Assembly (NCBI GenBank): GCA_030628245.1
Contig: DAOVRI010000111.1
Span: 1 to 5,812 of the forward strand
Direction: 5' to 3'
DNA from: Dehalococcoidales bacterium
GTDB taxonomy: Bacteria > Chloroflexota > Dehalococcoidia > Dehalococcoidales > RBG-16-60-22
DNA length: 5,812 nt
Within the stretch, counting starts at the first letter, position 1. Each line of letters opens with the position of its first letter. Below are positions 1 through 5,812 of the stretch, in pieces. A program made the position numbers and the translations under genes. The notes beneath the pieces are model-generated. The model was not told the origin of the DNA. It did no database searches and saw only the letters and a program-made list of their open reading frames with translations.

Positions 1-11
1 CTTTTGAGAAT

Positions 12-39
12 TTGACATCAAACCTGAGTATCTTATATG
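12..39 (+). promoter_or_regulatory. Predicted sigma-70-type promoter for the FAD oxidoreductase pair
   Basis: A perfect TTGACA -35 hexamer lies at 12-17. The best -10 candidates are TATATG at 34-39 (16-base spacer) or TATGCT at 36-41 (18-base spacer), each matching four of six consensus positions. Transcription would start near 45-48, giving a leader of roughly 55 bases before the GTG start at 102. The region is AT-rich compared with the genes around it. The -35 is convincing; the -10 is only fair. Confidence 0.5.
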
Positions 40-54
40 CTTTTTATTAGCACC

Positions 55-73
55 ATTTTCATCTAACGAAAAT
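55..73 (+). other. Small AT-rich inverted repeat in the leader
   Basis: ATTTTC at 55-60 pairs with GAAAAT at 68-73 around a 7-base loop. It would sit in the 5' leader, about 18 bases before the Shine-Dalgarno. The stem is only 6 bp and mostly A-T, so it may be chance or a weak operator; no known regulator motif is recognised. Confidence 0.2.
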
Positions 74-90
74 AATAGTATGCTCGACAC

Positions 91-96
91 AGGAGG
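91..96 (+). promoter_or_regulatory. Strong ribosome binding site that decides the GTG start
   Basis: AGGAGG at 91-96 is a full Shine-Dalgarno core five bases ahead of GTG at 102. No better ATG lies nearby in frame, so it fixes the non-ATG start of the first FAD oxidoreductase. Confidence 0.85.
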
Positions 97-101
97 CAGC
101 A

Positions 102-1520
102 GTGAAAACGATTAATGAAGCCGCAAGGAAAACCAGGGTAGCCCGCGAAGCGGATGTTGTCGTCGTCGGTGGTGGTCCCGGTGGCATCGGAGCCGCCGTA
201 TCGGCCGCCAGAAACGGCGCCGATACGGTGCTTATCGAAAGATACGGGCACCTGGGGGGCATGGGCACCGGCGGCCTCGTTACGATTATCCCGCAACTGA
301 CGGACATCTACGGCAAGCAGCAGATAGTCGGCCTCACGCAGGAGTGGATTGAACGCCTGAAACCCCGGGAAGCCGTTGTCTACCCCAAGAAAGAGCACTG
401 GGGCTCGATGGATAAGGATATTGTGAAGCACTACTTTGACCAGATTTTCTTCTACGTGCGACTGGACAGGGTAATCTACGCCGCCATTATCGATGCCGAA
501 ATCTCCAAGGTCATCCTCAACGACATGGTGGAAGAGGCCGGCGTCAAGACCTACCTCCACTCGTGGGGCACCGAGCCCATCATGGAAGGCAACAAATGCA
601 AGGGAGTCATCTTCGAAAGTAAGTCCGGACGGCAGGCCATACTGGGCAAGGTGGTCATCGACGCCACCGGTGACGGCGACCTTCTGCCTTATGCCGGCAT
701 TGAGTTCGAAGATAATATCCCGCCCAACTTCCGCATCGCCAACCTCGCCCTGTGCTTCTGGGTGGACGGGGTCGACCTCGAAAAGGCCGAGAACTTCAGG
801 AAGAACGAGCCCAAGAAGTTCATGGAGCTATCACACAAGTGCATGGAAGCGGGCGGACTCCCCGGCTATCTAAAGAGCCTCCTTAAAAACCATGAATCAA
901 TCGTCTGGTGCCACAACCGCTATCCGAACAAGAGCCAGGTGGATGTCGAAGAGCTTACCCGCGTCGAGTTCGAAGGACGCAAGAAAATGATAATCACCTA
1001 TGATTTCTTTAAGAAGAACCTGCCCGGCTTCGAGAAGAGTTTCATCGTGTTGAGCTGTCCGCAGCTGGGCACCCGCAGTAGCCGGCGACTCATCGGCGAA
1101 TATAAGCTGACGCGCAAAGACCTTGCCGATAACACCCCATTCGAGGACACCATTGCCCAATTCCCGGATTTAGACCGCGGCCAGGAATCGCTGGACCACT
1201 CGCTGATGTATATCCCCTACCGCAGCCTGCTGCCCAAGAACGTTGACAACCTGCTGGTTGCCTGCCGCGCCTTTTCCTCGGACGAGCATGTCCAGGAGTG
1301 GTTCAACCTCATCCCGCACTGCATCGCTTTCGGCGAGGCCGCCGGTACGGCTTCGGCGCTGGCGCTCCAGGCCGGTGTGAGTCCCAAGAAGGTGGATATC
1401 AAGGCATTGCAAAAGCAGTTGGCCAAGCAGGGCGTACCGCTGCCGGACTTTAAAAAGAAGGTAGACTATAAATATACCGGGCCTCCATTAACCTCTTCCT
1501 CTCCATTTTCGCTCCATTAA
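102..1520 (+). CDS. FAD-dependent oxidoreductase (FAD_oxidored family), first of a tandem pair
   Basis: A 472-residue soluble flavoprotein with no signal peptide or membrane segment visible. Residues 18-28 carry the Rossmann dinucleotide motif GGGPGG (23-28). Glu46-Arg47 end the second strand, where the FAD ribose is normally held, and LGGMGTGG follows at 51-58. ATGDGD at 188-193 is the family's mid-protein FAD motif. An arginine-rich stretch, GTRSSRRLIGEY, lies at 323-334. The C-terminal FAD segment runs from IPYRSLLPK (371-379) through VACRAFSS (386-393) to GEAAGTA (411-417). These match the FAD_oxidored (PF12831-like) family, whose members act on varied and mostly unknown substrates; none is assigned here. 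The GTG start is supported by its AGGAGG site. The last 21 residues (452-472) are a Ser/Pro-rich tail missing from the downstream paralogue. It is probably transcribed with that paralogue, 88 bases downstream. Confidence 0.9.
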   Translation: MKTINEAARKTRVAREADVVVVGGGPGGIGAAVSAARNGADTVLIERYGHLGGMGTGGLVTIIPQLTDIYGKQQIVGLTQEWIERLKPREAVVYPKKEHWGSMDKDIVKHYFDQIFFYVRLDRVIYAAIIDAEISKVILNDMVEEAGVKTYLHSWGTEPIMEGNKCKGVIFESKSGRQAILGKVVIDATGDGDLLPYAGIEFEDNIPPNFRIANLALCFWVDGVDLEKAENFRKNEPKKFMELSHKCMEAGGLPGYLKSLLKNHESIVWCHNRYPNKSQVDVEELTRVEFEGRKKMIITYDFFKKNLPGFEKSFIVLSCPQLGTRSSRRLIGEYKLTRKDLADNTPFEDTIAQFPDLDRGQESLDHSLMYIPYRSLLPKNVDNLLVACRAFSSDEHVQEWFNLIPHCIAFGEAAGTASALALQAGVSPKKVDIKALQKQLAKQGVPLPDFKKKVDYKYTGPPLTSSSPFSLH

Positions 1521-1565
1521 CTCGTAGAAGGAATTAAAGAGAAAAGGCCGAAATTAACCGTTGTC

Positions 1566-1590
1566 AGGGGGTAGCCATTGACTACCCCCT
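1566..1590 (+). promoter_or_regulatory. Perfect 9-bp inverted repeat upstream of the second FAD gene
   Basis: AGGGGGTAG (1566-1574) and CTACCCCCT (1582-1590) are exact reverse complements around the 7-base loop CCATTGA. The hairpin ends 7 bases before the Shine-Dalgarno of the next gene. No T-run follows on either strand, so it is not a classical intrinsic terminator. It could stabilise or process the mRNA between the two genes, modulate translation of the second, or be a dimeric repressor site. The structure is certain; its role is not. Confidence 0.55.
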
Positions 1591-1597
1591 TGAAGTT

Positions 1598-1602
1598 GGA
1601 GG
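1598..1602 (+). promoter_or_regulatory. Ribosome binding site that places the start at ATG 1609
   Basis: GGAGG at 1598-1602 is six bases before ATG at 1609. An in-frame TTG at 1603 directly abuts the Shine-Dalgarno and is too close to be used, so translation should begin at 1609. Confidence 0.8.
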
Positions 1603-1608
1603 TTGATT

Positions 1609-3018
1609 ATGTCAGCTAAATCTTCGGTCAGAACGATTACGGAAGCCGCCCGGCAAATCAAGGTATGCCGCGAGGCGGACGTCGTGGTGGTAGGCGGTGG
1701 CCCCGGCGGTATCGGTTCGGCTATAACCGCGGCACGGGGCGGCGCCGATACGGTGCTCATCGAGAGATACAGCCACCTCGGCGGCATGGCCACCGGCGGC
1801 CTGATTAATATCCTCCCCAACCTAAGTGATATCAGCGGCAAGCAGCACATCTACGGGCTTAACCAGGAGATAATCGACAGAATGGACGCGAGGGGCGGGG
1901 CTTTCTACCCTAAAAAGAAAGACTGGGGAACCACCGACAAAAAAGTGGTCGATTATTACCGCAACACAAATATGGGCAATTTCTACATACGCAAAGACCC
2001 TAACCTGGGAGGCCAGGAGAGGGTGCTCTACACCGCCGTCGTCGACCCCGAGATACTCAAGGACGAACTTAACGACATGATACAGGAGGCGGGGGTCGAC
2101 CTGCTGCTCCATTCCTGGGGCACTCGACCCATCATGGAGGGGGGTACGGTCAAGGGCGTCTTCTTCGAAAGCAAGTCGGGTCGGCAGGCAATACTGGGCA
2201 AAGTCGTCATCGATGCTACCGGGGACGGCGACATATTCGTTGAGGCCGGGGCCGAGTTCGATGGTTCGCTGGACAGCAAGCGCCGGACGGCCTGGCTGGC
2301 TTTTACGACCTGGGTAACCGGTGTAGATATTCAAAAAGCCGACGACTTTAAAGCGTCCCAGCCGGAAAAATACGCAGAACGCATGCAGGAACTTATGAAG
2401 CTGGGCGGCTACCCTCATTATATGAAGGGCATACTTAAAAATCAGCGTAATGTTATCTGGTACCACAGCTTTCAAATAAAGCCCGAAGCTTCCGATGCCA
2501 AAGACGTTAGAGAGCTGACCCGGGTAGATATAAGGGGACGGAAGCGGGCTTTAATCACCTACGAATTTATGAAGAAGCATGTCCCCGGATTTGAGAATAG
2601 CTTCATCATGCAGACCGCCCCGCAGCTGGGTCTCCAAGGCGGCCGGCGTGTTATCGGGGAATACATCCTCACCGATAAAGACATGGAATCGGACGAGGTC
2701 TTCGAGGATACGATAGTCGTGCTGGCGAATAACGACAACGGCGAGATATCCGCCAAACACCCCACAATTTGCGTTCCCTACCGCTGCCTGGTGCCGAAGG
2801 AAGTTGACGGGCTGCTCGTTGCCTGCCGGGCTTTCTCCTCGACGGAAAGTGTCAACCAGTGGTTCAATATCATTCCGCCCTGTATCGCTTACGGCCAGGC
2901 GGCAGGCACGGCCGCGGCCATGTCAGTCAGTTCCGGTATCCAGCCCAGAAAGGTGGACTATAAAGCCCTTCACAAGAATCTGGTCAATCAGGGCGTGAAT
3001 TTACCGGATATCAAATAA
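1609..3018 (+). CDS. FAD-dependent oxidoreductase (FAD_oxidored family), second of a tandem pair
   Basis: A 469-residue paralogue of the gene just upstream, similar over nearly its whole length. Numbered from ATG 1609, it has the FAD Rossmann motif GGGPGG (29-34), ERYSHLGGMATGG (52-64), ATGDGD (203-208), VPYRCLVPKEVDGLLVACR (389-407) and GQAAGTAAA (429-437). Differences from its partner are an insertion of about nine residues near 119-136 that includes NMGNFYIRKDPNLGG, loss of one arginine in the shared arginine motif (GLQGGRRVIGEY at 341-352), and an end at LPDIK with no tail. It has no signal peptide or membrane helix, so it is likely cytoplasmic. The substrate is unknown. It follows its partner on the same strand and is probably in the same operon, with a hairpin in the gap that could set its relative expression. 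A heterodimer with the partner is possible but not shown. Confidence 0.9.
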   Translation: MSAKSSVRTITEAARQIKVCREADVVVVGGGPGGIGSAITAARGGADTVLIERYSHLGGMATGGLINILPNLSDISGKQHIYGLNQEIIDRMDARGGAFYPKKKDWGTTDKKVVDYYRNTNMGNFYIRKDPNLGGQERVLYTAVVDPEILKDELNDMIQEAGVDLLLHSWGTRPIMEGGTVKGVFFESKSGRQAILGKVVIDATGDGDIFVEAGAEFDGSLDSKRRTAWLAFTTWVTGVDIQKADDFKASQPEKYAERMQELMKLGGYPHYMKGILKNQRNVIWYHSFQIKPEASDAKDVRELTRVDIRGRKRALITYEFMKKHVPGFENSFIMQTAPQLGLQGGRRVIGEYILTDKDMESDEVFEDTIVVLANNDNGEISAKHPTICVPYRCLVPKEVDGLLVACRAFSSTESVNQWFNIIPPCIAYGQAAGTAAAMSVSSGIQPRKVDYKALHKNLVNQGVNLPDIK

Positions 3019-3020
3019 TG

Positions 3021-3042
3021 AAGAGGGGCTAACGCCCCTCTT
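3021..3042. terminator. Bidirectional terminator-like hairpin between convergent genes
   Basis: AAGAGGGGC (3021-3029) pairs perfectly with GCCCCTCTT (3034-3042) around a TAAC loop, starting three bases after the TAA of the second FAD gene. The + strand continues TTAAATA and the - strand continues CATTATTTGA: both AT-rich, but neither with a long T-run. Its place between convergent genes (3018 and 3073) fits a shared terminator. A weaker repeat, AATACC/GGTATT at 3044-3057, lies next to it with only a 2-base gap. Confidence 0.7.
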
Positions 3043-3072
3043 AAATACCCCGGTATTCAATTTAATAAAAGC

Positions 3073-3702
3073 TTACCGTTTTGCCGAAGCGCCCTTGAGC
3101 GCCTTCCTGACTTCCTCATAACCCAGGTCGAAAGCCTTGATGTTAATTTCGCCGACCTTCGCCTTGAAACGAGACAGTATCGCCTCTTTAGCAGTCTCTT
3201 CCTTTATCGGCATGAGGCCGGTGCCGAACAAAGCTCCGAGCATAACGACGTTAGCGGCCTGCAAGCTGCCGGCCTGCCGGGCAATCCCGCTCGCGTCCAT
3301 GCTAATGACACGGTCGGTGACCTCGTGGAGCTTGTCCACTATTTCTTCACGGTCGGGATACCCGCTCTGGCCGAGATAGACGGTATACGGCAGAACGGTG
3401 GTCGTATTGAGGACAACCACGCTGTTTTTAGAGATATATTGTATATTCCTGAGCGCTTCCGATGGCTCCACGGCAATAAGGACATCGCACTTGCCTTCCG
3501 GCGTCATCGGGGCTATAACATCACCCCCCAGCCGGAGATTGCTGAATACCGAACCTCCCCGCTGGGCCATCCCCAGTACCTCCGAACCTTTTACCGCCAC
3601 CCCACCTATCACTGCCGCGTTGCCCAGCAACTCGGACACCAGGACGACACCCTGACCGCCGACCCCGCATATGATTATGTTAATCTCTTTCTTTATGGCC
3701 AT
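3073..3702 (-). CDS. iorB: Indolepyruvate:ferredoxin oxidoreductase, beta subunit (2-oxoacid oxidoreductase gamma domain)
   Basis: A 209-residue protein, the usual size for IorB, and a single POR-gamma-type domain. With IorA it forms the cytoplasmic enzyme that oxidatively decarboxylates arylpyruvates with CoA and passes electrons to ferredoxin. The signature GVGGQGV is at 13-19. It is followed by KGSEVLGMAQRGGSVFSNLR at 38-57, the family's Glu-x-x-Gly-Met-Ala-Gln-Arg-Gly-Gly signature. A PEG-CDVLIAVEPSEALR stretch at 68-85 and NVVMLGALFG at 151-160 are also typical. The start ATG (3700-3702) lies one base after the TAA of iorA and is preceded by AGGAG at 3709-3713, inside the end of iorA. 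This spacing implies translational coupling and equal subunit supply. The actual 2-oxoacid substrate cannot be read from this subunit. The gene faces the FAD oxidoreductase pair tail to tail. Confidence 0.92.
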   Translation of the reverse strand: MAIKKEINIIICGVGGQGVVLVSELLGNAAVIGGVAVKGSEVLGMAQRGGSVFSNLRLGGDVIAPMTPEGKCDVLIAVEPSEALRNIQYISKNSVVVLNTTTVLPYTVYLGQSGYPDREEIVDKLHEVTDRVISMDASGIARQAGSLQAANVVMLGALFGTGLMPIKEETAKEAILSRFKAKVGEINIKAFDLGYEEVRKALKGASAKR

Positions 3703-3703
3703 C

Positions 3704-5812
3704 TTACGCTCCTGATTTTATTGCGTCGTGCGGGCAGACCTGGGCGCAGACCCCGCAGCCAGGACACTGGGTATCATCTACCATCACCTTGCCATTATCC
3801 GTGATAAGGGCCGGGCAGGCGAGCAAATCAATACATATCCGGCAGTCGCAGGAGAGGCAGCGCTTTGCCTCTCTAATCGCCTCTTCCTTACTTAAGCCCA
3901 GCTCGACTTCCTTGAAATTACCCTTCCTCTGCGCTACGGGAAGCGCCAGCACATCCGACCTTGCCTCTTTAGCGACGCCCCACGTATCCACGATTAATTT
4001 GCTTTCGAAAACGGCCTCGCCTTCACGTCCGGTATCGAGGGGTTCGCCCTTGAGATACCTATCGATGGATATGGCCGCTTTTCTGCCCGCCGCCAGAGCC
4101 TGGATGACCGTAGCCGCCCCGGTGACGGCATCGCCGCCGGCAAAGACGCCTCTAACACCGGACTCCAGCGTGACGGGGTCGGCTTTTATTAAACCATCGG
4201 CAATGGCGGAGGCCATATCGCCGGTCATAAAATCGAGGTCGGGCGATTCGCCGACCGCGGCGATTATCAGGCCGGTATCGATAACGAACTCCGAACTTTT
4301 AATCGGCACCGGCCGTCTCCTGCCGCTCTCATCGGGTTCTCCCAATTTCATCTTGACACACTCAAATCCGGTCACTTTACTGTCTTTAGCAACCACTTTG
4401 TTCGGGCCGGACAGCAGCGTGAGCTTCACGCCCTCATGCTCGGCTTCGGCAATTTCCTCAGCGATGGCCGGCATCTCGTTGCGGGAACGGCGGTAGACAA
4501 TATTCACGTCCTTAAAGCCGAGTCGCACGCAGGTGCGGGCGCAGTCGATGGCCACGTTGCCGCCGCCCACAACCACCACTTTATCCTGAACCGGCACTTC
4601 CTCTCCCATATTTACTTTATAGAGAAACTCGATGCCGTCGATAACGCCGCTGACTTTCTCGTTCTCGATGCCAAGGCTTCTGCCCCGGTGCGCGCCGACG
4701 GCAACAAAGACGGCGTCATAGTCCTTCTTCAAATCCGGGAGTGGTACGTCACGGCCGACCCTGGTATTGAGCTTGATTTCCACGCCCAGCTTTTTAATGA
4801 TATCCGTCTCTTTGCTGAGAATATCCCCGGGCAGGCGGAACTCGGGGATGCCCACCGCCATCATGCCACCCAGCTTCGGCAGAGCTTCAAAAATGGTCAC
4901 TTTATAGCCGGCCTTCCGCAGGTCGTAAGCGGCCATGATACCGGCCGGTCCGCCGCCGACCACGGCCACCTTCTCTTTCTTTTCGGCGGCAATCGAGTAA
5001 TCTTCGCTATACTTACCGTAGTCGGAAGCCGCCCGCTTGAGAGCGTTAATGGCGACAGATTCTTCAACTTCGGAACGTTTGCACTTGCTTTCGCAGGGTC
5101 GGGTGCAAATCCTCCCGATGATGGCGGGGAAGGGCAGCGTTTGTTTGATTAAGGCCAGTGCTTCGTCGAACTTGCCTTCTTTTATAAGTCCGATATAGCC
5201 CCGGATATCGATATGCAACGGACAGGTGGCCTGGCAGTAAGGGGGGCTACCGGCCAGGCATTTTTCGGGGTCGACCTCATAGGGGACGATTTTTTCGCCG
5301 GCTTTTCGCTTCTCTCTCGCTTCCAGTATATTGCATAGCCGGCGGGCGACGACGAGCGAAGGCCCTTCGTACCTGATGGCTTTTTCCAACACATCGATAA
5401 GTTTGGGGAGGTCGAAGGCGTCAACGGTCTCGACGAATTTCACGCCGCTGGCTCGGGCGATATCTTCAATCTTGATGTCGAGGGTTTCATCGCCGGAGGC
5501 GCCGGGGTGGGGCTGAAAACCGGTCATGCCGGTGGTCGCGTTATCCAGGACAACCATCGTCATATTGGACTTATTGTAGACGGCGTTAATCATCGGGGGG
5601 ATGCCGGAATGGAAGAAGGTGGAATCGCCGAGATGGGCCACTACCGGGGCATCAACAACATGCGCGAACCCGTTGCCAAGTCCGAAAGCGCCCCCCATGC
5701 AGATAGCGACATCGTCGGCGTTCAGCGGCGGGTTAGCCCCGAGGGCGTAACAGCCGATATCACCCACCTTCACCGGCTCCTTGCCGGTCTCCTGCTCGTA
5801 CCGCCGACAGGC
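3704..5812 (-). CDS. iorA: IorA-GltD fusion: indolepyruvate oxidoreductase alpha subunit with embedded FAD/NAD(P)H oxidoreductase (5' end cut by window)
   Basis: The frame is open to the right edge, so 702 residues are visible and the N-terminal pyrimidine half of IorA is missing. Numbering is from Val at 5773. Residues 4-165 are the IorA TPP domain: GDIGCYALG (4-12), GDSTFFHSGIP (49-59) and LDN (76-78) form the TPP/Mg site, then QPHPG (87-91). From about 170 a GltD/NfnB-like module begins. It has Cys172, 180, 184, then GRICTRPCESKC with Cys223, 227, 231; the FAD motif GGGPAG (273-278); the NAD(P) motif GGGNVA (403-408) with YRRSRNEMPA (427-436); and the FAD-closing GVFAGGDAVTG (542-552). The end has two [4Fe-4S] motifs: Cys639, 642, 644, 647 and 653, then C-P-G-C-G-V-C (670-676) and Cys680-Pro. 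This last part resembles the usual IorA C-terminus. Inferred role: 2-oxoacid oxidation to acyl-CoA with electrons delivered to NAD(P) inside one chain. Two Arg residues after the second Rossmann fold hint at NADP, but this is weak. Confidence 0.9.
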   Translation of the reverse strand, partial: ACRRYEQETGKEPVKVGDIGCYALGANPPLNADDVAICMGGAFGLGNGFAHVVDAPVVAHLGDSTFFHSGIPPMINAVYNKSNMTMVVLDNATTGMTGFQPHPGASGDETLDIKIEDIARASGVKFVETVDAFDLPKLIDVLEKAIRYEGPSLVVARRLCNILEAREKRKAGEKIVPYEVDPEKCLAGSPPYCQATCPLHIDIRGYIGLIKEGKFDEALALIKQTLPFPAIIGRICTRPCESKCKRSEVEESVAINALKRAASDYGKYSEDYSIAAEKKEKVAVVGGGPAGIMAAYDLRKAGYKVTIFEALPKLGGMMAVGIPEFRLPGDILSKETDIIKKLGVEIKLNTRVGRDVPLPDLKKDYDAVFVAVGAHRGRSLGIENEKVSGVIDGIEFLYKVNMGEEVPVQDKVVVVGGGNVAIDCARTCVRLGFKDVNIVYRRSRNEMPAIAEEIAEAEHEGVKLTLLSGPNKVVAKDSKVTGFECVKMKLGEPDESGRRRPVPIKSSEFVIDTGLIIAAVGESPDLDFMTGDMASAIADGLIKADPVTLESGVRGVFAGGDAVTGAATVIQALAAGRKAAISIDRYLKGEPLDTGREGEAVFESKLIVDTWGVAKEARSDVLALPVAQRKGNFKEVELGLSKEEAIREAKRCLSCDCRICIDLLACPALITDNGKVMVDDTQCPGCGVCAQVCPHDAIKSGA
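3709..3713 (-). promoter_or_regulatory. Ribosome binding site of iorB inside the end of iorA
   Basis: Read on the - strand, AGGAG lies six bases before the iorB ATG and overlaps the last codons of iorA. It supports the ATG at 3700-3702 as the start and indicates coupled translation of the two subunits. Confidence 0.75.

Noticed and set aside
80..115. A short upstream ORF (ATG at 80, 11 codons) overlapping the GTG start, as a possible leader peptide
   Set aside because: It has no Shine-Dalgarno of its own and contains the ribosome site of the real gene; most likely chance.
493..873. A + strand frame overlapping the first FAD oxidoreductase in another register
   Set aside because: Its Ser/Pro/Arg-rich translation has no motif, and the overlapping frame encodes the conserved flavoprotein.
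1566..1590. The hairpin as an intrinsic terminator of the first FAD gene
   Set aside because: No T-run follows it on either strand, and it is immediately followed by the ribosome site of a co-directional paralogue.
1603..1605. TTG as the start of the second FAD oxidoreductase
   Set aside because: It directly follows the GGAGG at 1598-1602, leaving no spacer; ATG at 1609 has a proper 6-base spacing.
3789..5152. Long open frames on the + strand opposite the iorA fusion
   Set aside because: They are antisense to clearly coding sequence, show no recognisable domains or start signals, and are expected by chance in codon-biased GC-rich DNA.
5771..5773. GTG as the start codon of the iorA fusion
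   Set aside because: The frame stays open to the window edge and the 13 upstream codons read as protein. The conserved GDIGCYALG motif lies immediately after this GTG, whereas in IorA it lies deep inside the protein, so the gene is cut by the window.
3704..5773. A separate glutamate synthase small subunit (gltD) gene
   Set aside because: The GltD-like module is in the same frame as the IorA TPP domain with no stop between them, and no partner GltB is visible; it is better read as an electron-transfer module of the 2-oxoacid oxidoreductase.

Overview
The window is about 5.8 kb of ordinary, tightly packed bacterial DNA. It holds two gene pairs facing each other. There are no RNA genes, mobile elements, CRISPR arrays or phage genes. 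The gene content points to a strict or facultative anaerobe: a CoA-dependent 2-oxoacid:ferredoxin oxidoreductase of the indolepyruvate type and two FAD enzymes of a family common in anaerobic sediment bacteria. The lineage cannot be fixed from sequence alone. An anaerobic Chloroflexota (Dehalococcoidia-like) or Desulfobacterota genome would fit, but this is a guess.

Left half, + strand: a consensus-like promoter (-35 at 12-17) and a strong Shine-Dalgarno lead into a GTG-started FAD-dependent oxidoreductase (102-1520). After an 88-base gap with a perfect 9-bp hairpin (1566-1590), a second paralogous FAD-dependent oxidoreductase follows (1609-3018). The two are a diverged tandem duplication, probably co-transcribed. 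They share the FAD-binding N-terminus and the C-terminal FAD motif, but differ at an arginine motif, in an internal loop and at the C-terminus. Their substrate is unknown.

Centre: a 9-bp GC-rich hairpin (3021-3042) lies between the convergent pairs and probably stops transcription from both sides.

Right half, - strand: iorA (cut by the right edge) followed after one base by iorB (3073-3702). The visible iorA product is not a plain IorA. Its TPP-binding domain runs into a complete GltD/NfnB-type FAD and NAD(P)H oxidoreductase module. The polypeptide then ends in the double [4Fe-4S] ferredoxin segment expected at the C-terminus of IorA. The flavoprotein module thus appears to sit inside the IorA chain, next to or within its ferredoxin domain.

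Inferred job: the IorA/IorB complex oxidatively decarboxylates an (aryl)pyruvate-like acid to acyl-CoA, and electrons pass through several Fe-S clusters to a built-in FAD/NAD(P) site. That would make the enzyme NAD(P)-linked, or ferredoxin plus NAD(P)-coupled, instead of purely ferredoxin-linked. Known relatives carry this flavoprotein as a separate subunit (PadH of phenylglyoxylate:NAD+ oxidoreductase, KorC-type subunits). The fusion is the most interesting object here. No sequence evidence ties the FAD oxidoreductase pair to the iorAB pair beyond being neighbours.
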